Source: Mesorhizobium silamurunense | Lineage (GTDB): Bacteria > Pseudomonadota > Alphaproteobacteria > Rhizobiales > Rhizobiaceae | DNA length: 42,835 bases | Assembly (NCBI RefSeq): GCF_014843825.1 | Contig: NZ_JHQR01000196.1 | Location: 1-42,835 of the forward strand | Direction: 5' to 3' | Shown: positions 33,024 through 40,989 of the stretch, piece by piece | Layout of the letters: every line of letters starts with the position of its first letter | Position numbering within the stretch: the first letter of the stretch is position 1 | Notes under the pieces: generated by a model | The model's database searches: none | What the model was told of the DNA's origin: nothing | What the model saw: only the letters and a program-made list of their open reading frames with translations | Made by a program: the position numbers and the translations under genes

Positions 33024-33602
33024 TCATGCGGTGACGACGTCGCGAACCTGTTCGGTCGCCGTATCCAGGAAGGCCTGAGCGAGGTCGGGGTCGTTGACCA
33101 CGCGCGATAACATCAGCGCACCGACCATCGTCGAGAGAATGGCCATGGCCTTGCTATTGGGCTCCTCGCCGTCGGTCGCGGCAATCAAACGGCCGATGAT
33201 TTCGAGATACTCCTTGATGCCGGCTTCGAACGACGCTTTCACGTCGGTCCCTTGTCTAGCGGCATCCGAGCCGAGCGCCGCGACCGGGCAGCCGTCCATC
33301 CTTTCTTCGCGATGATCCATGCTGAGGTAGAACGCGGTCACCGCCCCAAGCGGATCGCCAGGATTCGCTGCGGTCGCAGCCGCCCATCGGTGGGCAGCGC
33401 TCTCCATCGCCCGCCTGGATGCCTGTGCAGCCAAGTCCTCCTTTGACGCGAACTGCTTGTAAAAGGCGCCTTGGGTCAGCCCGGCACCCTTCATCAGATC
33501 CTTGAGGCCTATGCCGTCAAAGCCATGTTCCCGGAAAAGGCGGCTGGCCACGTCGATCACCGTTTGCCGGTTCTTCTCAGCCTGAATGCGGCTCACGCGC
33601 AT
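33024..33602 (-). CDS. TetR-family repressor, first gene of the fabF-SDR operon
   Basis: 192 residues. The N-terminal HTH (QTVIDVASRLFREHGFDGIG, LMKGAGLTQGAFYKQFASKE) is typical of TetR repressors; the C-terminal ligand domain is of the AefR/YxaF-like type (ERMDGCPVAALGSDAAR). It precedes fabF by 39 bp, and a 48-bp dyad lies 18 bp upstream of its start, consistent with autoregulation and control of the operon. A second copy of the dyad stands at 33945. The ligand is unknown, possibly a fatty-acid-like compound. Confidence 0.9.
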   Translation of the reverse strand: MRVSRIQAEKNRQTVIDVASRLFREHGFDGIGLKDLMKGAGLTQGAFYKQFASKEDLAAQASRRAMESAAHRWAAATAANPGDPLGAVTAFYLSMDHREERMDGCPVAALGSDAARQGTDVKASFEAGIKEYLEIIGRLIAATDGEEPNSKAMAILSTMVGALMLSRVVNDPDLAQAFLDTATEQVRDVVTA

Positions 33603-33619
33603 CGTCGACCTCCATATTT

Positions 33620-33667
33620 AGATTTCGTATAACATCTATACACCAATATAGAGATCGAACGCAATCT
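33620..33667. promoter_or_regulatory. TetR-type operator dyad 1
   Basis: A long dyad starting AGATTTCG and ending CGCAATCT, with inner arms ATCTATA and TATAGAGAT. It lies between tetR and a truncated gene relic (33679). The AT-rich centre may overlap promoters in both directions. It closely matches the dyad at 33945-33989. Confidence 0.75.
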
Positions 33668-33678
33668 ATCAAGAGAGG

Positions 33679-33885
33679 ATGCGGGACGATCACGGAAGCC
33701 GGGCGCGTCACCTGGCCACGCTGTTTCTGGCGACCCCGTTGTTTGCTGGAGGAAAGGGCATGGTGAGGTCACACGCGAGACCCCTGATCTGCGAATTTTC
33801 CTGGCGGGGCCAGAGAGCGGCTTCGAGTGTCGGTGCTGTAGCGAACCGGCAACTGCCCTCTGAGCCGATTTCAGTGGCGAAATAG
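33679..33885 (+). pseudogene. Relic of the 5' end of the secreted-protein gene at 34003
   Basis: This frame (MRDDHGSRARHLATLFLATP) follows dyad 1 just as the 34003 gene follows dyad 2. At DNA level, CTGGCCACGCTGTTTCTGGC here matches CTGGCCGCGCTGTTTATGGC in that gene. Past the signal-peptide region the similarity ends. It therefore looks like a partial duplicate that has lost its body. Confidence 0.6.
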
Positions 33886-33944
33886 ACGGCTCGCCCGTTG
33901 ATCGGTGCGGCGGCTTGCCGCGGACTGAATGCCTCTCTCTTTTT

Positions 33945-33989
33945 AGATTGCATCCGACATCTATATAATATAGAGTTCGATCGCAATCT
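33945..33989 (+). promoter_or_regulatory. TetR-type operator dyad 2
   Basis: AGATTGC (33945-33951) and GCAATCT (33983-33989) are the outer arms, with inner arms TCTATAT and ATATAGA at the centre. Sequence and layout match dyad 1, so the same TetR regulator probably binds here and controls the following gene. Confidence 0.75.
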
Positions 33990-34002
33990 AACAAGAGGAG
34001 AT

Positions 34003-34368
34003 ACGAAGTTCCGCAGGGCCCTGGGCGCATCGCTTCTGGCCGCGCTGTTTATGGCGGCGCCGGCCGTCGCCGAAGAGGCAACCATCGGACGCCCCATCGA
34101 AGCCGGCAGCCTGCACAAGGGACGTCTCGACATGGTGGTCTATTACGTCCCAGTCGACGGCGACCTCCTGGAGGTCACCGCTACCTTCGCGCCAAAGGAC
34201 GGAGGCGATCCGCATCGGGTCGTCATGGGCCTCGCCGACCGCGACTCCGTGGCCTTCTCTATGCCCGGCTACCAAGACTTGCTCTACACGTTCTCGAGGT
34301 CTGGTGATGAGGTCACGGTCTCGACTGGGACCGACATGCATCAGCGCGTCGACGCACGAACGCGCTGA
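34003..34368 (+). CDS. Secreted hypothetical protein with abnormal start codon
   Basis: About 121 residues, function unknown. The reading frame has a good signal peptide (KFRRALGASLLAALFMAAPA, cleavage after VAEE or AVA) and a compact mature domain (IEAGSLHKGRLDMVVYYVPV, DRDSVAFSMPGYQDLLYTFS). Where the start should be, after GAGGAGAT, the codon is ACG (34003) instead of ATG. A lost ATG (the sequence reads GATACGAAG, where GATACGATGAAG would be expected) is possible. The next in-frame ATG (34051) lies inside the signal peptide. The upstream dyad suggests TetR control. Confidence 0.65.
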   Translation, partial: TKFRRALGASLLAALFMAAPAVAEEATIGRPIEAGSLHKGRLDMVVYYVPVDGDLLEVTATFAPKDGGDPHRVVMGLADRDSVAFSMPGYQDLLYTFSRSGDEVTVSTGTDMHQRVDARTR

Positions 34369-34461
34369 CTCGCCGGCGCAGATCGCAGCCTGCCGCGGCA
34401 GGTCTGCGCGCAAGGCCACTGGAGGACCTCGTCGAAGGCCAGCTCCGATCTGTTCCCAGCC

Positions 34462-35355
34462 TCAGCTCCGATGCCGCAGCGCCTCGACGATCACCGCCAT
34501 CGCCGGCGAAAGCTGCCGACGGCTTGGATAGTAGAGGTGATAGCCCGGGAAGGGCAGGCTCCAGTCGTCGAGCACGAGCGTCAGCCGCCCCTCCGCGATG
34601 TGGTGGCTGACGAGGTTTTCCGGGACGTAGCAGATGCCGTAACCGCTTAGCGCCGCATCGACCATGGGAATCGTCGAGTTGAAGGTCAGCTGGCCATCCA
34701 CGCGCACCCTAAGCTCGCGGCCCTTTTTCTCGAACTCCCAGGCATAGAGCCCGCCGAACGTCGCCTGCCGCAGGCTGATGCAATCGTGCCCGACCAGGTC
34801 CTGCGGCGTCCTCGGCACCGGGCGGCGCGAGAAATAGTCGGGCGAGGCGGCGGCCACCAGCCGCCAGTCCGGACCGATCCGCACCGCGATCATGTCCTTG
34901 TCGACGCTCTCGCCGAGCCGCACGCCGGCGTCGAAGCGCTCCTCCACGATGTTGCGCATACCGTTGTCGCTGTAGAGCTCGACGCGGAGATCCGGATAGT
35001 TGCCGAGCACCGGCTTAAGCTCCGGCCAGACGACCGTCTGCAGCGCGTGGTCGGACAGCGTGAGGCGAACCGTGCCCGAGGGCTTGTCGCGAAAGGCGAC
35101 CAGACTGGCGAGGTCGGCTTCGATCTCCTCGAAGCGCGGCGCGAGCGACTGGAAAAGCCGCTCGCCCGCCTCGGTGGGCGCCACGCTGCGCGTCGTGCGC
35201 GTGAGCAGGCGAACGCCGAGCCGCGCCTCCAGCTCCTTGATGGTGTGGCTGAGCGTCGACTGCGAGGTGCCGAGCTCTGCCGCCGCCTTGGTGAAGCTGC
35301 GCTCGCGGGCGACCGCAAGGAACCACAGCAGATCCTTCATGTCGTCGCGCTGCAT
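34462..35355 (-). CDS. LysR-family regulator
   Basis: 297 residues. The N-terminal HTH (FLAVARERSFTKAAAELGTS, STLSHTIKELEARLGVRLLT) and co-inducer domain place it in the large LysR group of pathway regulators (LTLSDHALQTVVWPEL). It is divergent from the MFS-cyclophilin-cupin-ADH genes, and a perfect 7-bp dyad lies in the gap (35407-35423), so that operon is its likely target. Confidence 0.92.
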   Translation of the reverse strand: MQRDDMKDLLWFLAVARERSFTKAAAELGTSQSTLSHTIKELEARLGVRLLTRTTRSVAPTEAGERLFQSLAPRFEEIEADLASLVAFRDKPSGTVRLTLSDHALQTVVWPELKPVLGNYPDLRVELYSDNGMRNIVEERFDAGVRLGESVDKDMIAVRIGPDWRLVAAASPDYFSRRPVPRTPQDLVGHDCISLRQATFGGLYAWEFEKKGRELRVRVDGQLTFNSTIPMVDAALSGYGICYVPENLVSHHIAEGRLTLVLDDWSLPFPGYHLYYPSRRQLSPAMAVIVEALRHRS

Positions 35356-35406
35356 CGGGAGTCCTCTTGATCATTCATATCACACAACGATAAGTCCATG
35401 CGGATT

Positions 35407-35423
35407 ATTCGATCTAATCGAAT
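35407..35423. promoter_or_regulatory. Candidate LysR binding site
   Basis: ATTCGAT (35407-35413) and ATCGAAT (35417-35423) are exact inverted repeats with a 3-bp spacer, and contain T-N11-A within TCGATCTAATCGA. The site lies 52 bp upstream of the LysR gene and about 90 bp before the MFS gene. Confidence 0.65.
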
Positions 35424-35513
35424 GGGCTCCCCTGCGATATCTTCCCGGCATGTCTTGATATTCCGTCTTGGCGGCCGTGGTTCCGCCCTGCCGCTCTTCA
35501 AGGATGCCCATTC

Positions 35514-36704
35514 ATGGAAACGACCTACGACACAAGGCTTGTCGAAGACCGCGCCGCATGGGGCGCGGTGCTCTCGATGGCGCTGTGCGTTGCCGTGCTC
35601 ATCGCATCGGAATTCATGCCGGTCAGCCTACTGTCGCCGATCGCGGCCGACCTTGGCATCACCGACGGCCGCGCAGGTCAGGCCATCTCGATTTCGGGCA
35701 TTTTCGCCGTGCTGACCAGCCTGCTGGTCGTCGGCCTCACGCGCCAGGTCGACCGCAGGCTGGTCGTCACCGGCTTCACCGTCCTCCTCATCGCGTCCGG
35801 GCTCGCCGTCACCTTCGCCCCGAACTACGCGTTCCTCATGGTCGGCAGGGCTCTGCTCGGCGTCGCGATCGGCGGCTTCTGGTCGATGTCGACCGCGATC
35901 GTCATGCGCCTCGTGCCGCAGGACATGGTGCCGAGGGGCCTCGCCATGCTGAACGCCGGCAACGCTATCGCGGCCACCATCGCCGCGCCGCTGGGCAGCT
36001 TCCTCGGGGCCTATGTCGGCTGGCGCGGCGCCTTCTTCCTCGTGGTGCCGCTAGGGGTTCTGGCGCTGGTCTGGCAGTGGATCAGCCTGCCAGCGCTGCC
36101 CCCGCGCCGAAGGAAGCGTCCGGGCAATCCACTGGCGCTGCTCGGCCGTCCTCCCGTGGCGATCGGCATGGCGTCGATCATGATGCTGTTCATGGGCCAG
36201 TTCGCGCTCTTCACCTATCTGCGTCCGTTCCTCGAGATCGTCACCCGGCTCGACATCGCGGCGCTCTCGGCGATCCTGCTCGCGATGGGATTGGCGGGCG
36301 TGATCGGCACCTGGTGCATCGGCCGGCTACTGCGTTTCCGCCTGTTCAGCGTCCTTATCGTCATTCCGCTGGTCATGGCCGCGCTGGCCGTCGGGCTGAT
36401 CTTTCTCGGAACGCAGCCGGTCCCGGTATCGCTGCTGCTTTTCGCCTGGGGCTTCTTCGGCACGGCCGCACCCGTCGGCTGGGGCACGTGGCTCAGCCGC
36501 ACGCTGCCGGAGGATGCGGAGGCCGGCGGCGGGCTGCAGGTGGCCGTCATCCAGCTTGCCATTACCGGCGGCGCCGCCATTGGCGGCACGCTCGTCGACA
36601 CGGTCGGCTGGTGGGGCGCATTCGCCTTTGGCGCTGCGCTTCTCTGTGGATCGGCGCTCACCGCGTTGGCCGCATGGCGTATGGCCGGGAGGTCCGTGTC
36701 ATGA
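35514..36704 (+). CDS. MFS transporter (drug/nucleoside exporter type)
   Basis: 396 residues with twelve expected helices. Its start (VLIASEFMPVSLLSPIAADL) and the motif FLMVGRALLGVAIGGFWSMS match the DHA1-type exporters such as NepI and related multidrug carriers. It is the first gene of the operon controlled by the divergent LysR regulator. Its stop overlaps the start of the cyclophilin-like gene by four bases. Substrate unknown. Confidence 0.9.
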   Translation: METTYDTRLVEDRAAWGAVLSMALCVAVLIASEFMPVSLLSPIAADLGITDGRAGQAISISGIFAVLTSLLVVGLTRQVDRRLVVTGFTVLLIASGLAVTFAPNYAFLMVGRALLGVAIGGFWSMSTAIVMRLVPQDMVPRGLAMLNAGNAIAATIAAPLGSFLGAYVGWRGAFFLVVPLGVLALVWQWISLPALPPRRRKRPGNPLALLGRPPVAIGMASIMMLFMGQFALFTYLRPFLEIVTRLDIAALSAILLAMGLAGVIGTWCIGRLLRFRLFSVLIVIPLVMAALAVGLIFLGTQPVPVSLLLFAWGFFGTAAPVGWGTWLSRTLPEDAEAGGGLQVAVIQLAITGGAAIGGTLVDTVGWWGAFAFGAALLCGSALTALAAWRMAGRSVS

Positions 36705-37171
36705 CGTTCGACCGCTCGAAGCTCAGCCGCCGGACATTGCTCGGCGCCGCGCTCGCGACAGCGATCCTGCCGCGGGCCGCCCGCAGCCAGCAGGGCAGGG
36801 ACCCAGCCAGCCAGGAGCCCACCGGCATGAGGATCAGGATGTTTTTCAACGGCCGGACCATGACGGCCACGCTCTATGACAACCCGTCGGCGCGGGATTT
36901 CTTTTCCATGCTGCCGCTCCATCTCACGATCGACGACTATGCGCACAATGAGAAGATCGCCTACCTGCCGCGCAAGCTGACCGAGGAGGGCAGCGGTCCG
37001 TTCGGCAACGAGCGGCCCTACGACCTCTGCTACTTTGTGCCCTGGGGCAATCTGGCCATGTTCTACGCCGACTATCGCCACCCCGGGCTGATCAGGCTCG
37101 GCCGCTTCGACGAGGGCGAAGAGGCGCTGCACACACGCGGCGAGTTCCCGCTTCGCATCGAGCGCATTTGA
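36701..37171 (+). CDS. Cyclophilin-like fold protein, Tat-type signal
   Basis: 156 residues. The N terminus has a twin-arginine motif ([18 protein letters not shown]), so export in folded form is likely. The body ([60 protein letters not shown]) matches the cyclophilin-like domain found next to cupin and oxidoreductase genes in proteobacteria. The peptidyl-prolyl isomerase active residues of true cyclophilins are not evident. GGGAGG stands ahead of ATG 36701, which overlaps the MFS stop. Confidence 0.85.
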   Translation: MTFDRSKLSRRTLLGAALATAILPRAARSQQGRDPASQEPTGMRIRMFFNGRTMTATLYDNPSARDFFSMLPLHLTIDDYAHNEKIAYLPRKLTEEGSGPFGNERPYDLCYFVPWGNLAMFYADYRHPGLIRLGRFDEGEEALHTRGEFPLRIERI

Positions 37172-37190
37172 GGGCACAAAGGAGATCGCT

Positions 37191-37586
37191 ATGGACATTC
37201 TTCGCGCAGGCACGCGGCCGTCCGGCAAAGGCCCATCAGACTGGTTCACCGGCACGGTGCGGATCGACCCGCTCTTCAACCCCTTCGACGCCGAGCGGGT
37301 GCAGGGCGCGCAGGTGACCTTCGAGCCTGGCGCCCGCACCGCCTGGCACACGCATCCGCTCGGGCAGACGCTGATCGTCATCTCCGGCCGCGGCCGCGTG
37401 CAGCGCTCTGGCGGCCCGGTCGAGGAGATACGGCCGGGCGACGTCGTCTGGTTCGCCCCCGGCGAAAAGCACTGGCACGGTGCGTCACCCGAGACTGCCA
37501 TGACCCACATTGCCCTCCAGGAGGTCAAGGACGGCAAGGTCGTGGACTGGCTGGAACATGTCAGCAACGCCGACTACGGCGCCTGA
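37191..37586 (+). CDS. Cupin-domain protein
   Basis: 131 residues of a single cupin barrel. The metal-binding motif is visible as [20 protein letters not shown], followed by the second motif [18 protein letters not shown]. Members near cyclophilin-like and ADH genes are often annotated as small-molecule-binding or carboxymuconolactone-linked cupins. AAGGAG precedes ATG 37191. It is the third gene of the operon; function inferred only at fold level. Confidence 0.9.
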   Translation: MDILRAGTRPSGKGPSDWFTGTVRIDPLFNPFDAERVQGAQVTFEPGARTAWHTHPLGQTLIVISGRGRVQRSGGPVEEIRPGDVVWFAPGEKHWHGASPETAMTHIALQEVKDGKVVDWLEHVSNADYGA

Positions 37587-37613
37587 CCCAGATGGAACGA
37601 AAGGAAAACCAAA

Positions 37614-38630
37614 ATGCTAGCAACCGTTCTGCACAAGCCGGGCGATATCCGTTGCGAGGAAATCGAAGACCCAAAAATCCTTCGCCCGACGGATGCCATC
37701 ATCAAACTCTCGGCGAGTTGCATCTGCGGCTCGGATCTGTGGCCCTATCGCGGACTGCAGCCGGTCGACAGCCCGATGCATATGGGCCACGAATATTGCG
37801 GCATCGTCGTCGAGGTCGGCGCAGAGGTGCGCACGGTGCGTCCCGGCCAGTTCGTCGTCGGCTCCTTCTGCCTCTCCGACAACACCTGCCCGCATTGCCG
37901 CTTCGGCTTCCAGTCCTCCTGCGTGCAGCGCGAGTTCATGTCGGGCGCGCAGGCGCCCTATGCCCGCGTGCCGCTGGCGGACGGCACCCTGGTCGCCACC
38001 GCCGAGGTGCCGCCGGCGGAATTGGTGCCCGACCTCCTGGCCGTCTCGGACGTGCTCGGAACCGGCTGGTATGCGGCGGACGCTGCCGAGGTTCGCGAGG
38101 GATCGACTGTGGTCGTCGTCGGCGACGGCGCGGTCGGCCTGATGGGTGTGCTGGCGGCCCGGGAAATGGGCGCGGAGCGCATCATCGCCATGAGCCGGCA
38201 CGAGAGCCGCCAGAAACTCGCGCGCGAATTCGGTGCGACCGACATCGTGGCCGAACGCGGCGAGGAAGGCATTGCCCGCATCAAGGAGCTCACCAAGGGC
38301 GTCGGCGCGGATTCGGTGCTGGAATGCGTCGGCACGGCGGAATCCTTCGACCAGGCGCTGGCCTGCTCGCGGCCCGGCGGCACCATCGGCTATGTCGGCG
38401 TGCCGCATGGCGTGAGCTTCGACGGCCAGCGCCTGTTCTTCGGCCAGAAGCGCATGCTGGGCGGCCCGGCGCCGGTGCGCCGCTTCCTGCCCGATCTGAT
38501 GGATCGTGTGCTGCAGGGCACGATCAAGCCGGGCAAGGTCTTCGACCTCCAGCTGCCGCTGGCGGAGGTCGCCGAAGGCTACCGCGCCATGGGCGAGCGA
38601 CGCGCCATTAAGGTCATGCTTTCGGTGTGA
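37614..38630 (+). CDS. Zinc-dependent alcohol dehydrogenase
   Basis: 338 residues with full zinc MDR features: catalytic zinc motif (CICGSDLWPYRG, then GHEYCG), structural-zinc cysteines (DNTCPHCRFGFQSSC) and Rossmann motif VVVVGDGAVGLMGVLAA. AAAGGAAAA precedes ATG 37614. It oxidises or reduces a small alcohol/aldehyde with NAD(P). It lies in the operon after the cupin and is followed by a frameshifted lipocalin-like gene. Co-occurrence suggests detoxification of a carbonyl compound; this is inference. Confidence 0.92.
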   Translation: MLATVLHKPGDIRCEEIEDPKILRPTDAIIKLSASCICGSDLWPYRGLQPVDSPMHMGHEYCGIVVEVGAEVRTVRPGQFVVGSFCLSDNTCPHCRFGFQSSCVQREFMSGAQAPYARVPLADGTLVATAEVPPAELVPDLLAVSDVLGTGWYAADAAEVREGSTVVVVGDGAVGLMGVLAAREMGAERIIAMSRHESRQKLAREFGATDIVAERGEEGIARIKELTKGVGADSVLECVGTAESFDQALACSRPGGTIGYVGVPHGVSFDGQRLFFGQKRMLGGPAPVRRFLPDLMDRVLQGTIKPGKVFDLQLPLAEVAEGYRAMGERRAIKVMLSV

Positions 38631-38688
38631 GCGAAAATTGGGAGGGCGCTCTGTCCGCACTCGCAAGTCAGGAAAGGAAAAACGACAT

Positions 38689-39124
38689 ATGACGATGAGG
38701 TTGAAGATCGCCGCCCTTGCGCTTGCGCTTTCGGCCGCCACGCCGGCGTTTTCCGGGGAGTCCCCGATCGTCGGTGCATTCGCGCATGACGTCGCTCGAG
38801 GTCGGCGCCGAGGGAAACCTCAAGCCCGTGCCATATTCCGGCCAGGTCATTTTCACTGAGGCCGGCACTCTGTCGGTGCAGGCGCAGAACCCCGACGCCA
38901 AGGCGCCGGACACGCCTTACACCGCGAACGGCTACGAGGCCTATTATGGGCCAGTCGCCATCAACGACCAGGACAAGACCTTCGTCATCACCGTCGAGTC
39001 TTCTCTGGTCCGCAACCTTGTCGGGCAGAGCATGAAGCGCAAATTCGAAGTCTCGGACAACAAACTGGTCCTCACGCCGGACAATCCGGCCGAAGGCTGG
39101 CGCGTGACCTACGAGCGCTACTGA
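38689..39124 (+). pseudogene. Secreted lipocalin-like protein, frameshifted
   Basis: The first frame gives a signal peptide (MTMRLKIAALALALSAATPA) and SGESPIVGAFA. The rest continues in the next frame (TSLEVGAEGNLKPVPYSGQV, then YGPVAINDQDKTFVITVESS) to the stop at 39124. The lipocalin-like pattern GxWxxxS would be restored by removing one base near 38777-38786. AGGAAA lies ahead of ATG 38689. It is a broken member of the ADH operon or a sequencing error. Confidence 0.8.
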
Positions 39125-39155
39125 TCTGAACAGCCCGGCTGCGAAGGTTTTATCG

Positions 39156-40376
39156 GTGGCCACAATGGCGCGGACATCGGACCGAAATGGCGCAATGGCG
39201 GAACTGTTGCCGATCATGGCGGCTGTCTTCGCTGGCTTCCTGCTGATCGGCCTGGCGCTGCCCGTCCTGCCGCTGCATCTTCACCGGGGGCTCGGCTTCG
39301 GCCCCTTCGCCGTCGGACTGGTGACGGGTAGCCAGTTCGTCGCCTCGCTGCTGTCGCGCATCGGCGCCGGAAATTATGCCGATAGGCGCGGCGGCAAGCG
39401 GGCCGTCGTCGTCGGCCTCATCGCCGCCGCCCTGGCGGGGTTCATTTATCTCGGCTCGCTGGCATTGCTGGGCCGGCCGCTAGCGTCCGCGGCGGCGCTC
39501 TTCGTCCGTCGGGCGGTGCTGGGCGCGGCCGAGAGCTTCATCATCACCGGCGGCGCGGCCTGGGGCCTTGCGCTTGCGGGCGGACAGAACTCCGGAAAGG
39601 TGATCGCCTGGGTGGGCACCGCAATGTTCGCCGCACTCGCGCTCGGCGCCCCGATCGGATCCGCGCTTTACGCGGCCGGCGGCTTCGCCGCGATCGCTCT
39701 CGCCACGATCGTCCTGCCCCTTGCAACGCTGCTTGCCGCCCTGCCGATGCGCGGCATCAGGTTGGCCGGCAGCGCCGCCCGGCAATCATGGACGAGCGTG
39801 GCGCAAGCGGTCTGGCTTCCTGGCGTCGGAGCAGCTTTCAGCAGCCTCGGCTATGGCGCGATCCTGTCCTTCGGGGCGCTGCTCTTTGCCGAACGCGGCT
39901 GGCAGCCGGTCTGGCTTCCCTTCACCGCCTATGCCGCTTCGCTGATCGCGGCAAGGCTGTGCTTCGGCCACCTGCCTGACAGGTTTGGGGGCGCGCGCGT
40001 CGCCGCGATCTTCGTGGCGGTCGAGGCGGCGGGCCTCGTGCTGATCTGGCTTGCGCCCGGGCCTGTTCTCGCCGCCATCGGAGCGGGCCTGACCGGCCTC
40101 GGCTACTCGCTGGTCTATCCCGGTCTCGGGGCCGAGGCCGTAAGCCATCTTCCGCCAGGCAGCCGCGGCCTTGCCATGGGACTCTACACTGCCTTCCTCG
40201 ACGTGGCGCTCGGCTTCGGCAGTCCGGCGCTCGGGCTCATCGCCGCGTCGGCCGGGCTGCAGTTCGTCTTCTTCGCCGTCGCGGCGGCAGCGCTTCCCGA
40301 TTTCTCCATCGCGCTCGTGCTCCGCGCCAAGGCGCGCGCGACAAGTCCGGGAACAAAGCGCGCCGCCGCTGGTTGA
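39156..40376 (+). CDS. MFS transporter (YhhS/arabinose-efflux-like)
   Basis: 406 residues with twelve helices. LIGLALPVLPLHLHRGLGFG and NYADRRGGKRAVVVGLIAAA match the YhhS/YfcJ-type efflux MFS branch. GTG 39156 gives a longer N terminus; ATG 39165 three codons later is equally possible. It begins an operon with a YjlB-like cupin and a DHFR-like gene. Substrate unknown. Confidence 0.87.
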   Translation: MATMARTSDRNGAMAELLPIMAAVFAGFLLIGLALPVLPLHLHRGLGFGPFAVGLVTGSQFVASLLSRIGAGNYADRRGGKRAVVVGLIAAALAGFIYLGSLALLGRPLASAAALFVRRAVLGAAESFIITGGAAWGLALAGGQNSGKVIAWVGTAMFAALALGAPIGSALYAAGGFAAIALATIVLPLATLLAALPMRGIRLAGSAARQSWTSVAQAVWLPGVGAAFSSLGYGAILSFGALLFAERGWQPVWLPFTAYAASLIAARLCFGHLPDRFGGARVAAIFVAVEAAGLVLIWLAPGPVLAAIGAGLTGLGYSLVYPGLGAEAVSHLPPGSRGLAMGLYTAFLDVALGFGSPALGLIAASAGLQFVFFAVAAAALPDFSIALVLRAKARATSPGTKRAAAG

Positions 40377-40435
40377 GACCGGTCGGCACCGGCTGGCTGG
40401 AGCGGGTTCGAGCGAAGAAGCGGAAAGGTCACGGC

Positions 40436-40984
40436 ATGCCAGGACACGCGAAGCTGACCGAGCTTGTCGAGCGGCGGGAACCGCTCACCTTCCGCTTCGC
40501 GGATGACGGCCTTGTGCCCAACAATCCCCGCTGGCCGATGCTCGTCTATCCTGGCGCCGTGAGGCTGCCGAACGGTGTCGATCTGGCTTCCGTGTTCGAG
40601 GATCTCTTCAGCACGAATGGCTGGGGCGACGGCTGGCGCAACGGCATCTACGATTACGTTCACTACCATTCGCGCATCCACGAAGTGCTGGGCATCGCGC
40701 GAGGCACGGCCGAAGTACGCTTCGGCGGCGACAAGGGTGAGGTGCTGACCGTCAAGGCCGGCGACGTTGCCATCCTGCCGGCCGGCACCGGCCACCAGCG
40801 CCTGTCCTCGTCATCCGATTTGCTCGTCGTCGGCGCCTATCCGCCCTTCGGCACCTATGATCTGTGCACGCGCGCCGAACAGCACGCCGAGGCGCTGCGC
40901 ACGATCCCGAAGGTCGGCCGCCCGGAGAAGGACCCGGTCTACGGCAGCGAAGGCCCGCTGCTGACCGCATGGGACGAAGACTGA
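40436..40984 (+). CDS. YjlB-like cupin protein
   Basis: 182 residues. The YjlB pattern is clear (LTFRFADDGLVPNNPRWPML, YDYVHYHSRIHEVLGIARGT, AGDVAILPAGTGHQRL). The metal-binding His residues are in the YHSRIHE segment, with the second motif in GTGHQRL. GGAAAGG precedes ATG 40436. It lies between the MFS gene and the DHFR-like gene, with a five-base gap to the latter. Function unknown beyond the fold. Confidence 0.88.
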   Translation: MPGHAKLTELVERREPLTFRFADDGLVPNNPRWPMLVYPGAVRLPNGVDLASVFEDLFSTNGWGDGWRNGIYDYVHYHSRIHEVLGIARGTAEVRFGGDKGEVLTVKAGDVAILPAGTGHQRLSSSSDLLVVGAYPPFGTYDLCTRAEQHAEALRTIPKVGRPEKDPVYGSEGPLLTAWDED

Positions 40985-40989
40985 CGGAA

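Noticed and set aside
35468..37171. One 567-residue plus-strand fusion of the MFS region with the cyclophilin-like protein
   Set aside because: Its first two thirds are the wrong frame of the MFS gene; only the part from 36701 is real.
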